Under the pieces are notes generated by a model. It saw only the letters and a program-made list of their open reading frames with translations. It had not been told where the DNA came from and searched no databases. A stretch of 64,000 nucleotides of DNA. Source: Kluyvera ascorbata_C. GTDB lineage: Bacteria > Pseudomonadota > Gammaproteobacteria > Enterobacterales > Enterobacteriaceae. The translations under genes were made by a program, and so were the position numbers. Positions 25,355-34,091 of the stretch are shown in pieces. Positions within the stretch are counted from its first letter, which is position 1, and each line of letters begins with the position of its first letter. The stretch spans positions 248,001-312,000 of the forward strand of contig NZ_JBIQOI010000001.1 of NCBI RefSeq assembly GCF_044197065.1. Reading direction: 5' to 3'.

Positions 25355-25442
25355 CCCCTCACCCTAACCCTCTCCCCAAAGGGGAGAGGGAACCGTCCGG
25401 GTTTCTCCCTCGCCCCTTTGGGGAGAGGGCCGGGGTGAGGGG
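25355..25442. repeat. 88-bp near-palindromic repeat inside the nuo operon
   Basis: A 30-base arm (25355-25384, beginning CCCCTCACCCTAACCC) pairs with 25413-25442 with only a three-base mismatch (TAA against CGG). Each arm contains an inner self-complementary CCCC-AAA-GGGG type motif. The composition is C-rich then G-rich, and unlike the REP elements elsewhere in the window. It looks like a dispersed intergenic repeat inserted between nuoF and nuoG. Confidence 0.85.
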
Positions 25443-25494
25443 AACGAATTTTGATTAACGCTCGGTCTCGGCTGAGCCAACTGGAAGCACGCTA

Positions 25495-28221
25495 ATGGCT
25501 ACGATTCATGTAGACGGCAAAGAATACGAGGTCAACGGAGCGGACAACCTGCTACAGGCATGTCTCTCTATGGGCCTTGATATTCCATACTTTTGCTGGC
25601 ACCCGGCGCTTGGGAGCGTCGGTGCTTGCCGCCAGTGTGCGGTGAAGCAATATCAGAACGCGGAAGACACGCGTGGCCGCCTGGTGATGTCCTGTATGAC
25701 ACCGGCATCCGACGGCACCTTTATTTCTATCGACGACGCAGAAGCGAAACAGTTCCGCGAGAGCGTGGTGGAGTGGTTGATGACTAACCACCCGCACGAC
25801 TGTCCGGTCTGTGAAGAGGGCGGTAACTGCCACCTTCAGGATATGACCGTAATGACCGGCCATAGCTTCCGTCGCTATCGCTTTACCAAGCGTACCCACC
25901 GTAACCAGGACCTGGGGCCGTTCATCTCTCACGAAATGAACCGCTGCATCGCCTGTTACCGCTGCGTGCGTTACTACAAAGACTACGCTGACGGCACCGA
26001 TCTTGGTGTGTACGGCGCGCACGACAACGTCTATTTCGGCCGTCCAGAAGACGGTACCCTGGAAAGCGAATTCTCCGGTAACCTGGTTGAAATTTGCCCG
26101 ACCGGCGTATTTACCGATAAGACGCACTCCGAGCGCTACAACCGTAAGTGGGACATGCAGTTTGCGCCAAGCATCTGCCAGCAATGTTCCATTGGCTGTA
26201 ACACCAGCCCGGGCGAGCGCTACGGCGAACTGCGTCGTATCGAAAACCGCTACAACGGTACCGTGAACCACTACTTCCTCTGCGACCGTGGTCGTTTCGG
26301 CTATGGCTACGTGAACCTGAAAGATCGTCCGCGTCAGCCGGTTCAGCGCCGTGGCGATGACTTTATCACCCTCAACGCCGAACAGGCGATGCAGGGCGCG
26401 GCGGATATTCTGCGTCAGTCGAAGAAAGTGATTGGTATCGGCTCCCCGCGCGCCAGCGTTGAAAGCAACTTCGCGCTGCGTGAACTGGTGGGTGCGGATA
26501 ACTTCTACACCGGCATCGCTAAAGGCGAGCAGGAACGTCTGCAGCTGGCACTGAAAGTGCTGCGTGAAGGCGGCATTCATACCCCTGCGCTACGCGATAT
26601 CGAATCTTACGATGCGGTACTGGTGCTGGGCGAAGACATTACCCAGACCGGCGCTCGCGTCGCGCTGGCGGTTCGTCAGGCGGTGAAAGGTAAAGCGCGC
26701 GAAATGGCAGCGGCCCAGAAAGTGGCTGACTGGCAGATTGCGGCCATCCTCAACATCGGCCAGCGTGCGAAACACCCGCTGTTTGTCACCAACGTTGACG
26801 ATACCCGTCTGGACGATATCGCCGCGTGGACCTACCGCGCACCGGTAGAAGACCAGGCGCGTTTAGGCTTCGCCATTGCCCATGCGCTGGACAACAACGC
26901 ACCGGCGGTTGATGGTATCGACCGTGACCTGCAGGGCAAGATCGACGTGATCGTTCAGGCGCTGGCCGGGGCGAAAAAACCGCTGATTATCTCCGGCACT
27001 AACGCCGGTAGCGCGGAAGTGATCCAGGCCGCAGCTAACGTGGCGAAAGCCCTGAAAGCCCGCGGTTCTGACGTTGGCGTGACGATGATTGCCCGTGCGG
27101 TGAACAGCGTCGGCCTCGGCATGATTGGCGGTGGCTCTCTGGATGACGCGCTGAATGAACTGGAAAGCGGCGCTGCCGATGCGGTTATCGTGCTGGAAAA
27201 CGACCTGCACCGTCATGCTGCTGCCAGCCGCGTTAACGCCGCGCTGGATAAAGCACCGCTGGTCATGGTCATTGACCATCAGCGCACGGCGATTATGGAT
27301 CACGCGCACCTGGTGCTGTCGGCGGCAAGCTTCGCTGAAAGCGACGGTACGGTCATCAACAACGAAGGCCGCGCACAGCGCTTCTTCCAGGTGTATGACC
27401 CAAGCTACTACGACAGCAAAACCATCATGCTGGAAAGCTGGCGCTGGCTGCACTCGCTGCACAGCACCCTGGAAAACCGTCACGTTGACTGGACTCAGCT
27501 GGACCACGTGATTGACGCCGCCGTCGCCGCGCTGCCGCAACTGGCAGGCATTAAAGACGCCGCGCCGGACGCGACCTTCCGCATTCGCGGTCAGAAGCTG
27601 GCGCGTGAACCGCACCGTTACAGTGGCCGTACGGCGATGCGCGCGAACATCAGCGTTCATGAGCCGCGTCAGCCGCAGGATAAAGACACCATGTTCGCCT
27701 TCTCCATGGAAGGGAACAACCAGCCGGGCGCGCCGCGCTCGCAGATCCCATTCGCTTGGGCTCCAGGCTGGAACTCCCCGCAGGCATGGAACAAGTTCCA
27801 GGCGGAAGTGGGCGGCAAACTGCGTCACGGTGACCCGGGCGTACGTCTGATTGAAGCCTCTGCTAACGGTCTGGATTACTTCACCACCGTACCGGCAGGC
27901 TTCCAGGCTGAAGCCGGGAAATGGCGCGTGGCTCCGTACTACCATCTGTTTGGTAGCGACGAAATGTCACAGCGCGCACCGGTGTTCCAGAGCCGTATGC
28001 CGCAGCCTTACCTCAAGCTCAACCCGGCCGATGCCGCGGCGCTTGGCGTAAACGAAGGCGCGAAGATGGCGTTCAGCTTTGATGGTCAGACCGTCACGCT
28101 GCCGCTGGTGATTTCCAGCGGGCTGGTGGCAGGGCAGGTTGGTTTGCCGATGGGCATGCCGGGCATTGCTCCAGCACTGGCGGGCGCGCGTCTTGAGAAT
28201 CTGCAGGAGGCACAGCAATGA
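25495..28221 (+). CDS. nuoG: NADH-quinone oxidoreductase subunit G
   Basis: Large 75-kDa-type subunit, 908 residues, the E. coli length. The N-terminal 2Fe-2S domain has cysteines in PYFCWHPALGSVGACRQCAV. HDCPVCEEGGNCHLQ provides the His/Cys ligands of N5, and NRCIACYRCVRYYKD belongs to N4. The SICQQCSIGCNTSP set holds the extra cluster N7 found in a subset of bacteria. The remainder is a molybdopterin-oxidoreductase-like fold without cofactor. The stop overlaps nuoH by four bases (ATGA). Confidence 0.96.
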   Translation: MATIHVDGKEYEVNGADNLLQACLSMGLDIPYFCWHPALGSVGACRQCAVKQYQNAEDTRGRLVMSCMTPASDGTFISIDDAEAKQFRESVVEWLMTNHPHDCPVCEEGGNCHLQDMTVMTGHSFRRYRFTKRTHRNQDLGPFISHEMNRCIACYRCVRYYKDYADGTDLGVYGAHDNVYFGRPEDGTLESEFSGNLVEICPTGVFTDKTHSERYNRKWDMQFAPSICQQCSIGCNTSPGERYGELRRIENRYNGTVNHYFLCDRGRFGYGYVNLKDRPRQPVQRRGDDFITLNAEQAMQGAADILRQSKKVIGIGSPRASVESNFALRELVGADNFYTGIAKGEQERLQLALKVLREGGIHTPALRDIESYDAVLVLGEDITQTGARVALAVRQAVKGKAREMAAAQKVADWQIAAILNIGQRAKHPLFVTNVDDTRLDDIAAWTYRAPVEDQARLGFAIAHALDNNAPAVDGIDRDLQGKIDVIVQALAGAKKPLIISGTNAGSAEVIQAAANVAKALKARGSDVGVTMIARAVNSVGLGMIGGGSLDDALNELESGAADAVIVLENDLHRHAAASRVNAALDKAPLVMVIDHQRTAIMDHAHLVLSAASFAESDGTVINNEGRAQRFFQVYDPSYYDSKTIMLESWRWLHSLHSTLENRHVDWTQLDHVIDAAVAALPQLAGIKDAAPDATFRIRGQKLAREPHRYSGRTAMRANISVHEPRQPQDKDTMFAFSMEGNNQPGAPRSQIPFAWAPGWNSPQAWNKFQAEVGGKLRHGDPGVRLIEASANGLDYFTTVPAGFQAEAGKWRVAPYYHLFGSDEMSQRAPVFQSRMPQPYLKLNPADAAALGVNEGAKMAFSFDGQTVTLPLVISSGLVAGQVGLPMGMPGIAPALAGARLENLQEAQQ

Positions 28222-29195
28222 GTTGGTTAACGCCGGATCTGATTGAGATCCTCCTTAGCATCATCAAGGCCGTGGTCATCCTGCTGGTGGTTGTCACCTG
28301 CGGGGCGTTCATGAGCTTCGGTGAACGTCGCCTTCTGGGCCTGTTCCAGAACCGCTACGGGCCAAACCGCGTGGGTTGGGGCGGTTCGCTCCAGCTGGTT
28401 GCCGACATGATCAAAATGTTCTTTAAAGAGGACTGGGTTCCGAAATTTACGGACCGCATGATCTTTACGCTGGCGCCGGTTATCGCCTTCACCTCGCTGC
28501 TGCTGGCCTTCGCCATTGTTCCAGTCAGCCCAAGCTGGGTGGTCGCAGACCTCAACATCGGGATCCTGTTCTTCCTGATGATGGCGGGTCTCGCGGTTTA
28601 CGCGGTGCTGTTCGCTGGCTGGTCGAGCAACAACAAATACTCGCTGCTGGGTGCGATGCGTGCGTCTGCGCAGACCCTGAGCTACGAAGTGTTCCTGGGT
28701 CTGTCTCTGATGGGCGTGGTGGCGCAGGCCGGTTCATTCAACATGACCGACATCGTCAATAACCAGGCTCACCTGTGGAACGTCATTCCTCAGTTCTTCG
28801 GCTTCATTACCTTCGCGATTGCGGGCGTGGCGGTATGTCACCGTCACCCGTTTGACCAACCGGAAGCGGAGCAGGAACTGGCCGATGGTTACCACATTGA
28901 ATATTCCGGCATGAAGTTCGGTCTGTTCTTCGTGGGTGAATACATCGGTATCGTCACCGTGTCAGCGCTCATCGTGACGCTGTTCTTCGGTGGCTGGCAA
29001 GGCCCGTTCTTACCGCCATTCATCTGGTTCGCGCTGAAAACCGCGTTCTTCATGATGATGTTCATTTTGATTCGTGCGTCGTTACCGCGTCCTCGTTATG
29101 ACCAGGTAATGTCCTTCGGCTGGAAAGTGTGCCTGCCGCTGACGCTCATCAACTTGCTGGTAACGGCGGCTGTCATTCTCTGGCAGCAGCCATAA
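28218..29195 (+). CDS. nuoH: NADH-quinone oxidoreductase subunit H
   Basis: Membrane subunit, 325 residues with about eight transmembrane helices, that joins the peripheral arm to the membrane arm and forms part of the quinone chamber. The conserved loops GERRLLGLFQNRYGPNRVG and RHPFDQPEAEQELADGYHIEY are visible. It starts inside the nuoG stop. Confidence 0.96.
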   Translation: MSWLTPDLIEILLSIIKAVVILLVVVTCGAFMSFGERRLLGLFQNRYGPNRVGWGGSLQLVADMIKMFFKEDWVPKFTDRMIFTLAPVIAFTSLLLAFAIVPVSPSWVVADLNIGILFFLMMAGLAVYAVLFAGWSSNNKYSLLGAMRASAQTLSYEVFLGLSLMGVVAQAGSFNMTDIVNNQAHLWNVIPQFFGFITFAIAGVAVCHRHPFDQPEAEQELADGYHIEYSGMKFGLFFVGEYIGIVTVSALIVTLFFGGWQGPFLPPFIWFALKTAFFMMMFILIRASLPRPRYDQVMSFGWKVCLPLTLINLLVTAAVILWQQP

Positions 29196-29208
29196 GGGGC
29201 TATAGACC

Positions 29209-29751
29209 ATGACCTTAAAAGAATTACTCGTAGGCTTCGGCACCCAGGTACGCAGTATCTGGATGATCGGCCTGCATGCGTTCGCCAAACGCGAAACGCA
29301 GATGTACCCGGAAGAGCCGGTCTACCTGCCGCCGCGCTATCGTGGCCGTATCGTGCTGACGCGCGACCCGGACGGCGAAGAGCGCTGCGTTGCCTGTAAC
29401 CTGTGCGCGGTAGCCTGCCCGGTTGGCTGTATCTCTCTGCAAAAAGCAGAGACCAAAGATGGCCGCTGGTATCCGGAGTTTTTCCGCATTAACTTCTCAC
29501 GCTGCATCTTCTGCGGCCTGTGTGAAGAAGCGTGCCCAACCACGGCGATTCAGTTGACCCCGGACTTCGAGCTGGGCGAATACAAGCGTCAGGATCTGGT
29601 GTACGAAAAAGAGGATCTGCTGATTTCCGGTCCGGGCAAATACCCGGAATATAACTTCTACCGGATGGCGGGTATGGCAATCGACGGCAAAGATAAGGGC
29701 GAAGCAGAGAACGAAGCTAAGCCTATCGACGTCAAGAGCCTGTTACCGTAA
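29209..29751 (+). CDS. nuoI: NADH-quinone oxidoreductase subunit I
   Basis: TYKY-type ferredoxin subunit, 180 residues, carrying clusters N6a and N6b. Two 4Fe-4S motifs are complete: CVACNLCAVACP and CIFCGLCEEACP. The N-terminus is an amphipathic helix lying on the membrane. It starts 13 bases after nuoH. Confidence 0.96.
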   Translation: MTLKELLVGFGTQVRSIWMIGLHAFAKRETQMYPEEPVYLPPRYRGRIVLTRDPDGEERCVACNLCAVACPVGCISLQKAETKDGRWYPEFFRINFSRCIFCGLCEEACPTTAIQLTPDFELGEYKRQDLVYEKEDLLISGPGKYPEYNFYRMAGMAIDGKDKGEAENEAKPIDVKSLLP

Positions 29752-29762
29752 GGAGAGGGGCA

Positions 29763-30317
29763 ATGGAATTCGCTTTTTATATCTGTGGCCTGATTGCTGT
29801 CCTCGCAACCCTGCGAGTGATTACGCACACTAACCCGGTACACGCGCTGCTGTATCTGATTGTCTCGCTGCTGGCTATCGCCGGGGTGTTCTTCTCGCTG
29901 GGCGCTTACTTCGCCGGTGCGCTGGAGATCATCGTTTATGCGGGTGCCATCATGGTGCTGTTCGTCTTCGTGGTGATGATGCTGAACCTGGGCGGTGCTG
30001 AAATTGCCCAGGAACGTCAGTGGCTGAAGACGCAAATCTGGATTGGCCCGGCGGTACTTTCTGCCGTGCTGCTGGCGGTGATGGTGTACGCCATCATGGG
30101 CCTGAACGACCAGGGCATCGAAGGCAACGCTATCAGCGCTAAAGAAGTCGGTATTGCTCTGTTCGGGCCGTACGTGCTGGCGGTTGAACTGGCATCGATG
30201 CTGCTGCTGGCAGGCCTGGTTGTGGCCTTCCATATCGGTCGTGAAGACCGCATGGGCGAAGTGCTGAGCAACCGTGCTGGCGATAGCGCGAAAAGGAAAA
30301 CGGAGGAACACGCATGA
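29763..30317 (+). CDS. nuoJ: NADH-quinone oxidoreductase subunit J
   Basis: Membrane subunit of 184 residues with five transmembrane helices. The conserved FSLGAYFAGALEIIVYAGAIMVLFVFVVMM segment (about 42-72) includes the pi-bulge helix implicated in proton coupling. The ribosome site is AAGGAGAGG. The stop overlaps nuoK by four bases. Confidence 0.96.
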   Translation: MEFAFYICGLIAVLATLRVITHTNPVHALLYLIVSLLAIAGVFFSLGAYFAGALEIIVYAGAIMVLFVFVVMMLNLGGAEIAQERQWLKTQIWIGPAVLSAVLLAVMVYAIMGLNDQGIEGNAISAKEVGIALFGPYVLAVELASMLLLAGLVVAFHIGREDRMGEVLSNRAGDSAKRKTEEHA

Positions 30318-30616
30318 TTCCTTTACAACATGGGCTGATCCTCGCGGCGATTTTATTCGTGCTGGGTTTAACCGGTCTGGTTATCCGCCGCAACCTGCTG
30401 TTTATGCTGATTGGGCTGGAAATTATGATTAACGCCGCCGCGCTGGCCTTCGTGGTCGCCGGTAGCTACTGGGGCCAGGCCGACGGTCAGGTGATGTATA
30501 TCCTCGCCATTACCCTCGCGGCTGCGGAAGCGAGTATTGGTCTGGCGCTGCTGCTGCAGCTCCATCGTCGCCGCCAGAACCTGAACATCGATTCAGTAAG
30601 TGAGTTGCGCGGATGA
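30314..30616 (+). CDS. nuoK: NADH-quinone oxidoreductase subunit K
   Basis: Smallest membrane subunit, 100 residues, three helices, MrpC-like. The membrane glutamates needed for proton movement are present in LIGLEIMINAAAL and ITLAAAEASIGLAL. The start overlaps the nuoJ stop and the stop overlaps the nuoL start. Confidence 0.96.
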   Translation: MIPLQHGLILAAILFVLGLTGLVIRRNLLFMLIGLEIMINAAALAFVVAGSYWGQADGQVMYILAITLAAAEASIGLALLLQLHRRRQNLNIDSVSELRG

Positions 30617-32454
30617 ACATGCTTGCCTTAACCATTATTCTGCCATTTATTGGCTTTGTTCTGCTGGCCTTCTCCCGCGGACGCTGGTCGGAGAACCTCT
30701 CCGCCACCGTTGGCGTCGGGTCAATTGGCCTGGCGGCGCTGGTCACGGCGTTTGTCGGTATGGATTTCTTCGCCAACGGCAAGCAGGCGTTTAGCCTGCC
30801 GCTGTGGACGTGGATGTCCGTCGGTGACTTCAACATCGGCTTTAGCCTGGTGCTGGACGGCCTGTCGCTGACCATGCTTTCCGTGGTCACTGGCGTCGGC
30901 TTCCTGATCCACATGTTCGCCTCCTGGTATATGCGTGGGGAAGAGGGTTACTCCCGCTTCTTCGCCTACACCAACCTGTTTATCGCGAGCATGGTGGTTC
31001 TGGTGCTGGCTGATAACCTGTTGCTGATGTACCTCGGCTGGGAAGGCGTGGGCCTGTGCTCCTATCTGCTGATCGGTTTCTACTACACCGATCCGAAGAA
31101 CGGTGCAGCGGCAATGAAAGCCTTCGTGGTGACCCGTGTCGGTGACGTATTCCTGGCGTTCGCGCTGTTCATTCTCTACAACGAGCTGGGCACGCTGAAC
31201 TTCCGCGAAATGGTTGAACTGGCACCGGCGCACTTCGCCGCAGGCAACAACATGTTGATGTGGGCAACCCTGATGCTGCTGGGCGGTGCGGTGGGTAAAT
31301 CCGCGCAGCTGCCGTTGCAGACCTGGCTTGCGGACGCGATGGCTGGCCCAACCCCAGTTTCTGCGCTGATCCACGCGGCGACCATGGTTACCGCCGGTGT
31401 TTACCTGATTGCTCGTACCCACGGCCTGTTCCTGCTGACGCCGGAAGTGCTGCATCTGGTCGGTATTGTTGGGGCGGTAACGCTGGTGCTGGCAGGCTTT
31501 GCCGCGCTGGTGCAGACCGACATCAAACGTGTTCTTGCTTACTCCACCATGAGCCAGATTGGCTACATGTTCCTGGCGCTTGGCGTCCAGGCTTGGGATG
31601 CGGCGATTTTCCACCTGATGACCCACGCGTTCTTCAAAGCGCTGCTGTTCCTGGCGTCCGGCTCGGTGATTCTGGCCTGCCATCACGAACAGAATATCTT
31701 CAAGATGGGTGGCCTGCGTAAGTCGATTCCGCTGGTGTATGCCTGCTTCCTGGTCGGTGGTGCCGCGCTCTCCGCGCTGCCGCTGATTACCGCGGGCTTC
31801 TTCAGTAAAGACGAAATCCTTGCCGGTGCGATGGCCAACGGTCATATCAATCTGATGGTAGCGGGTCTGGTCGGTGCGTTCATGACCTCGCTCTATACCT
31901 TCCGTATGATCTTCATCGTCTTCCACGGTAAAGAGCAGATCCACGCGCACGCAGGGAAGGGGATTACCCACCACCTGCCGCTGATTGTGCTGATGATCCT
32001 GTCGACCTTTATCGGCGCGCTGATTGTGCCACCGCTGCACGGCGTACTGCCGGCAACGACCGAACTGGAACATGGCCGCGTGCTGACGCTGGAGATCACC
32101 TCGGGCATCGTGGCGATTGCCGGTATCCTGATTGCCGCATGGCTGTGGCTGGGTAAACGCCAGCTTGTGACCTCCATCGCCAACAGTGCGCCTGGCCGCC
32201 TGCTGGGGACCTGGTGGTATAACGCCTGGGGCTTTGACTGGCTGTACGACAACGTGTTCGTGAAGCCGTTCCTTGGCATCGCCTGGCTGCTGAAGCGCGA
32301 CCCGCTCAATGCCTTGATGAACATTCCGGCTATCCTCTCCCGCTTCGCAGGCAAAGGCCTGGTGTTGAGCGAGAATGGATACCTGCGCTGGTATGTTGCG
32401 TCAATGAGCATCGGTGCCGTGGTGGTGCTGGCGTTGTTGATGGTATTGCGTTAA
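30613..32454 (+). CDS. nuoL: NADH-quinone oxidoreductase subunit L
   Basis: Distal antiporter-like proton channel, 613 residues, with a long lateral helix in its C-terminal part. Visible motifs are YLGWEGVGLCSYLLIGFYY with the key glutamate, the LPLQTWLADAMAGPTPVSALIHAATMV helix, and AYSTMSQIGYMFLALG. It overlaps nuoK by four bases and is followed by a small hairpin before nuoM. Confidence 0.96.
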   Translation: MNMLALTIILPFIGFVLLAFSRGRWSENLSATVGVGSIGLAALVTAFVGMDFFANGKQAFSLPLWTWMSVGDFNIGFSLVLDGLSLTMLSVVTGVGFLIHMFASWYMRGEEGYSRFFAYTNLFIASMVVLVLADNLLLMYLGWEGVGLCSYLLIGFYYTDPKNGAAAMKAFVVTRVGDVFLAFALFILYNELGTLNFREMVELAPAHFAAGNNMLMWATLMLLGGAVGKSAQLPLQTWLADAMAGPTPVSALIHAATMVTAGVYLIARTHGLFLLTPEVLHLVGIVGAVTLVLAGFAALVQTDIKRVLAYSTMSQIGYMFLALGVQAWDAAIFHLMTHAFFKALLFLASGSVILACHHEQNIFKMGGLRKSIPLVYACFLVGGAALSALPLITAGFFSKDEILAGAMANGHINLMVAGLVGAFMTSLYTFRMIFIVFHGKEQIHAHAGKGITHHLPLIVLMILSTFIGALIVPPLHGVLPATTELEHGRVLTLEITSGIVAIAGILIAAWLWLGKRQLVTSIANSAPGRLLGTWWYNAWGFDWLYDNVFVKPFLGIAWLLKRDPLNALMNIPAILSRFAGKGLVLSENGYLRWYVASMSIGAVVVLALLMVLR

Positions 32455-32461
32455 TTCGTTG

Positions 32462-32480
32462 GGGGAGGAGTTTCCTCCCC
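32462..32480 (+). other. Hairpin between nuoL and nuoM
   Basis: Perfect 8-bp stem GGGGAGGA/TCCTCCCC with a three-base loop, 7 bases past the nuoL stop, and no T-run. It is likely a message-stability or processing element within the operon, not a terminator. Confidence 0.5.
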
Positions 32481-32555
32481 ATGAAAATGTCGTGCTGTTT
32501 TCCTGTTCTGGCGGGCTTGTCGCCCCCGGATAGATTAATAAGGAAATGAATTGCC

Positions 32556-34085
32556 ATGTTATTACCCTGGCTAATACTGATTCCCTTTATCGGCGGTTTC
32601 CTCTGCTGGCAGACTGAACGCTTTGGCGTGAAGATGCCGCGCTGGATAGCGCTGATTACCATGGGACTGACGCTGGCGCTTGGCCTGCAACTGTGGTTGC
32701 AGGGCGGCTACTCACTCACCCAATCCACCGGTCTGCCGCAGTGGCAGTCTGAGTTTATTCTGCCGTGGATCCCACGCTTCGGTATCAACGTCCACCTGGC
32801 GCTCGACGGTCTGTCGCTGCTGATGGTGGTCTTGACCGGTCTGCTGGGTGTGCTGGCGGTGCTCTGTTCCTGGAATGAAATCCAGAAATACCAGGGCTTC
32901 TTCCACCTCAACCTGATGTGGATCCTGGGCGGCGTTATCGGCGTGTTCCTGGCCATCGACATGTTCCTGTTCTTCTTCTTCTGGGAGATGATGCTGGTGC
33001 CGATGTATTTCCTGATAGCGCTGTGGGGCCACAAGGCATCCGACGGTAAAACGCGTATCACGGCGGCCACCAAGTTCTTCATCTATACCCAGGCGAGCGG
33101 TCTGGTGATGCTGATTGCCATCCTGGCGCTGGTGTTCGTTCACCACAACGCGACCGGCGTATGGACCTTCGACTATCAGGACCTGCTGAAGACGCCAATG
33201 TCCCACGGCGTGGAATACCTGCTGATGCTCGGCTTCTTCATCGCCTTCGCGGTGAAAATGCCGGTGGTGCCGCTGCACGGCTGGCTGCCAGACGCGCACT
33301 CGCAGGCACCAACCGCCGGTTCCGTTGACCTCGCTGGTATTTTGCTGAAAACCGCGGCCTACGGTCTGCTGCGCTTCTCGCTGCCGCTGTTCCCGAACGC
33401 TTCCGCAGAGTTCGCGCCTATTGCCATGTGGCTCGGTGTGGTTGGTATCTTCTACGGCGCATGGATGGCGTTCACGCAGTACGACATCAAACGTCTGATT
33501 GCCTACACCTCCGTTTCCCACATGGGCTTCGTGCTGATTGCTATCTACTCTGGCAGCCAACTGGCATATCAGGGCGCGGTAATCCAGATGATTGCGCACG
33601 GTCTGTCCGCAGCTGGCCTGTTCATTCTGTGTGGTCAGCTTTACGAACGTCTGCATACCCGCGACATGCGTCAGATGGGCGGTCTGTGGAGCAAAATCAA
33701 GTGGCTGCCTGCGCTGTCGCTGTTCTTCGCAGTCTGTACGCTGGGGATGCCGGGTACCGGTAACTTCGTCGGCGAATTCATGATCCTGTTCGGCAGCTTC
33801 CATGTCGTTCCGACGATTACGGTGATTTCGACCTTTGGTCTGGTGTTCGCTTCCGTTTACTCGCTGGCGATGCTGCACCGTGCGTACTTTGGTAAAGCGA
33901 AGAGTGAAATCGCGGCAAAAGAACTGCCAGGGATGTCGCTGCGCGAGCTGTTTATCGTCCTGTTGCTGGTCGTGCTTCTGGTTCTGCTGGGCTTCTATCC
34001 GCAGCCGATTCTGGACACGTCACATTCTGCGATGAGTAACATCCAGCAGTGGTTTGTTAATTCTGTTTCAACTACAAGGCCGTAA
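32556..34085 (+). CDS. nuoM: NADH-quinone oxidoreductase subunit M
   Basis: Antiporter-like proton-pumping subunit, 509 residues, about fourteen helices. FFFFWEMMLVPMYFLIALWG holds the conserved membrane glutamate, VPLHGWLPDAHSQAPTAGSVDLAGILLKTAAYGLLR is the channel core, and YTSVSHMGFVLI follows. Ribosome site is AAGGAAAT. A 101-base gap with a hairpin precedes it, and nuoN follows after six bases. Confidence 0.96.
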   Translation: MLLPWLILIPFIGGFLCWQTERFGVKMPRWIALITMGLTLALGLQLWLQGGYSLTQSTGLPQWQSEFILPWIPRFGINVHLALDGLSLLMVVLTGLLGVLAVLCSWNEIQKYQGFFHLNLMWILGGVIGVFLAIDMFLFFFFWEMMLVPMYFLIALWGHKASDGKTRITAATKFFIYTQASGLVMLIAILALVFVHHNATGVWTFDYQDLLKTPMSHGVEYLLMLGFFIAFAVKMPVVPLHGWLPDAHSQAPTAGSVDLAGILLKTAAYGLLRFSLPLFPNASAEFAPIAMWLGVVGIFYGAWMAFTQYDIKRLIAYTSVSHMGFVLIAIYSGSQLAYQGAVIQMIAHGLSAAGLFILCGQLYERLHTRDMRQMGGLWSKIKWLPALSLFFAVCTLGMPGTGNFVGEFMILFGSFHVVPTITVISTFGLVFASVYSLAMLHRAYFGKAKSEIAAKELPGMSLRELFIVLLLVVLLVLLGFYPQPILDTSHSAMSNIQQWFVNSVSTTRP

Positions 34086-34091
34086 TTCGCC

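Noticed and set aside
25355..25442. CRISPR-like or attenuator reading of the nuoF-nuoG repeat
   Set aside because: There is one inverted pair, not direct repeats with spacers, and no T-run or leader peptide.
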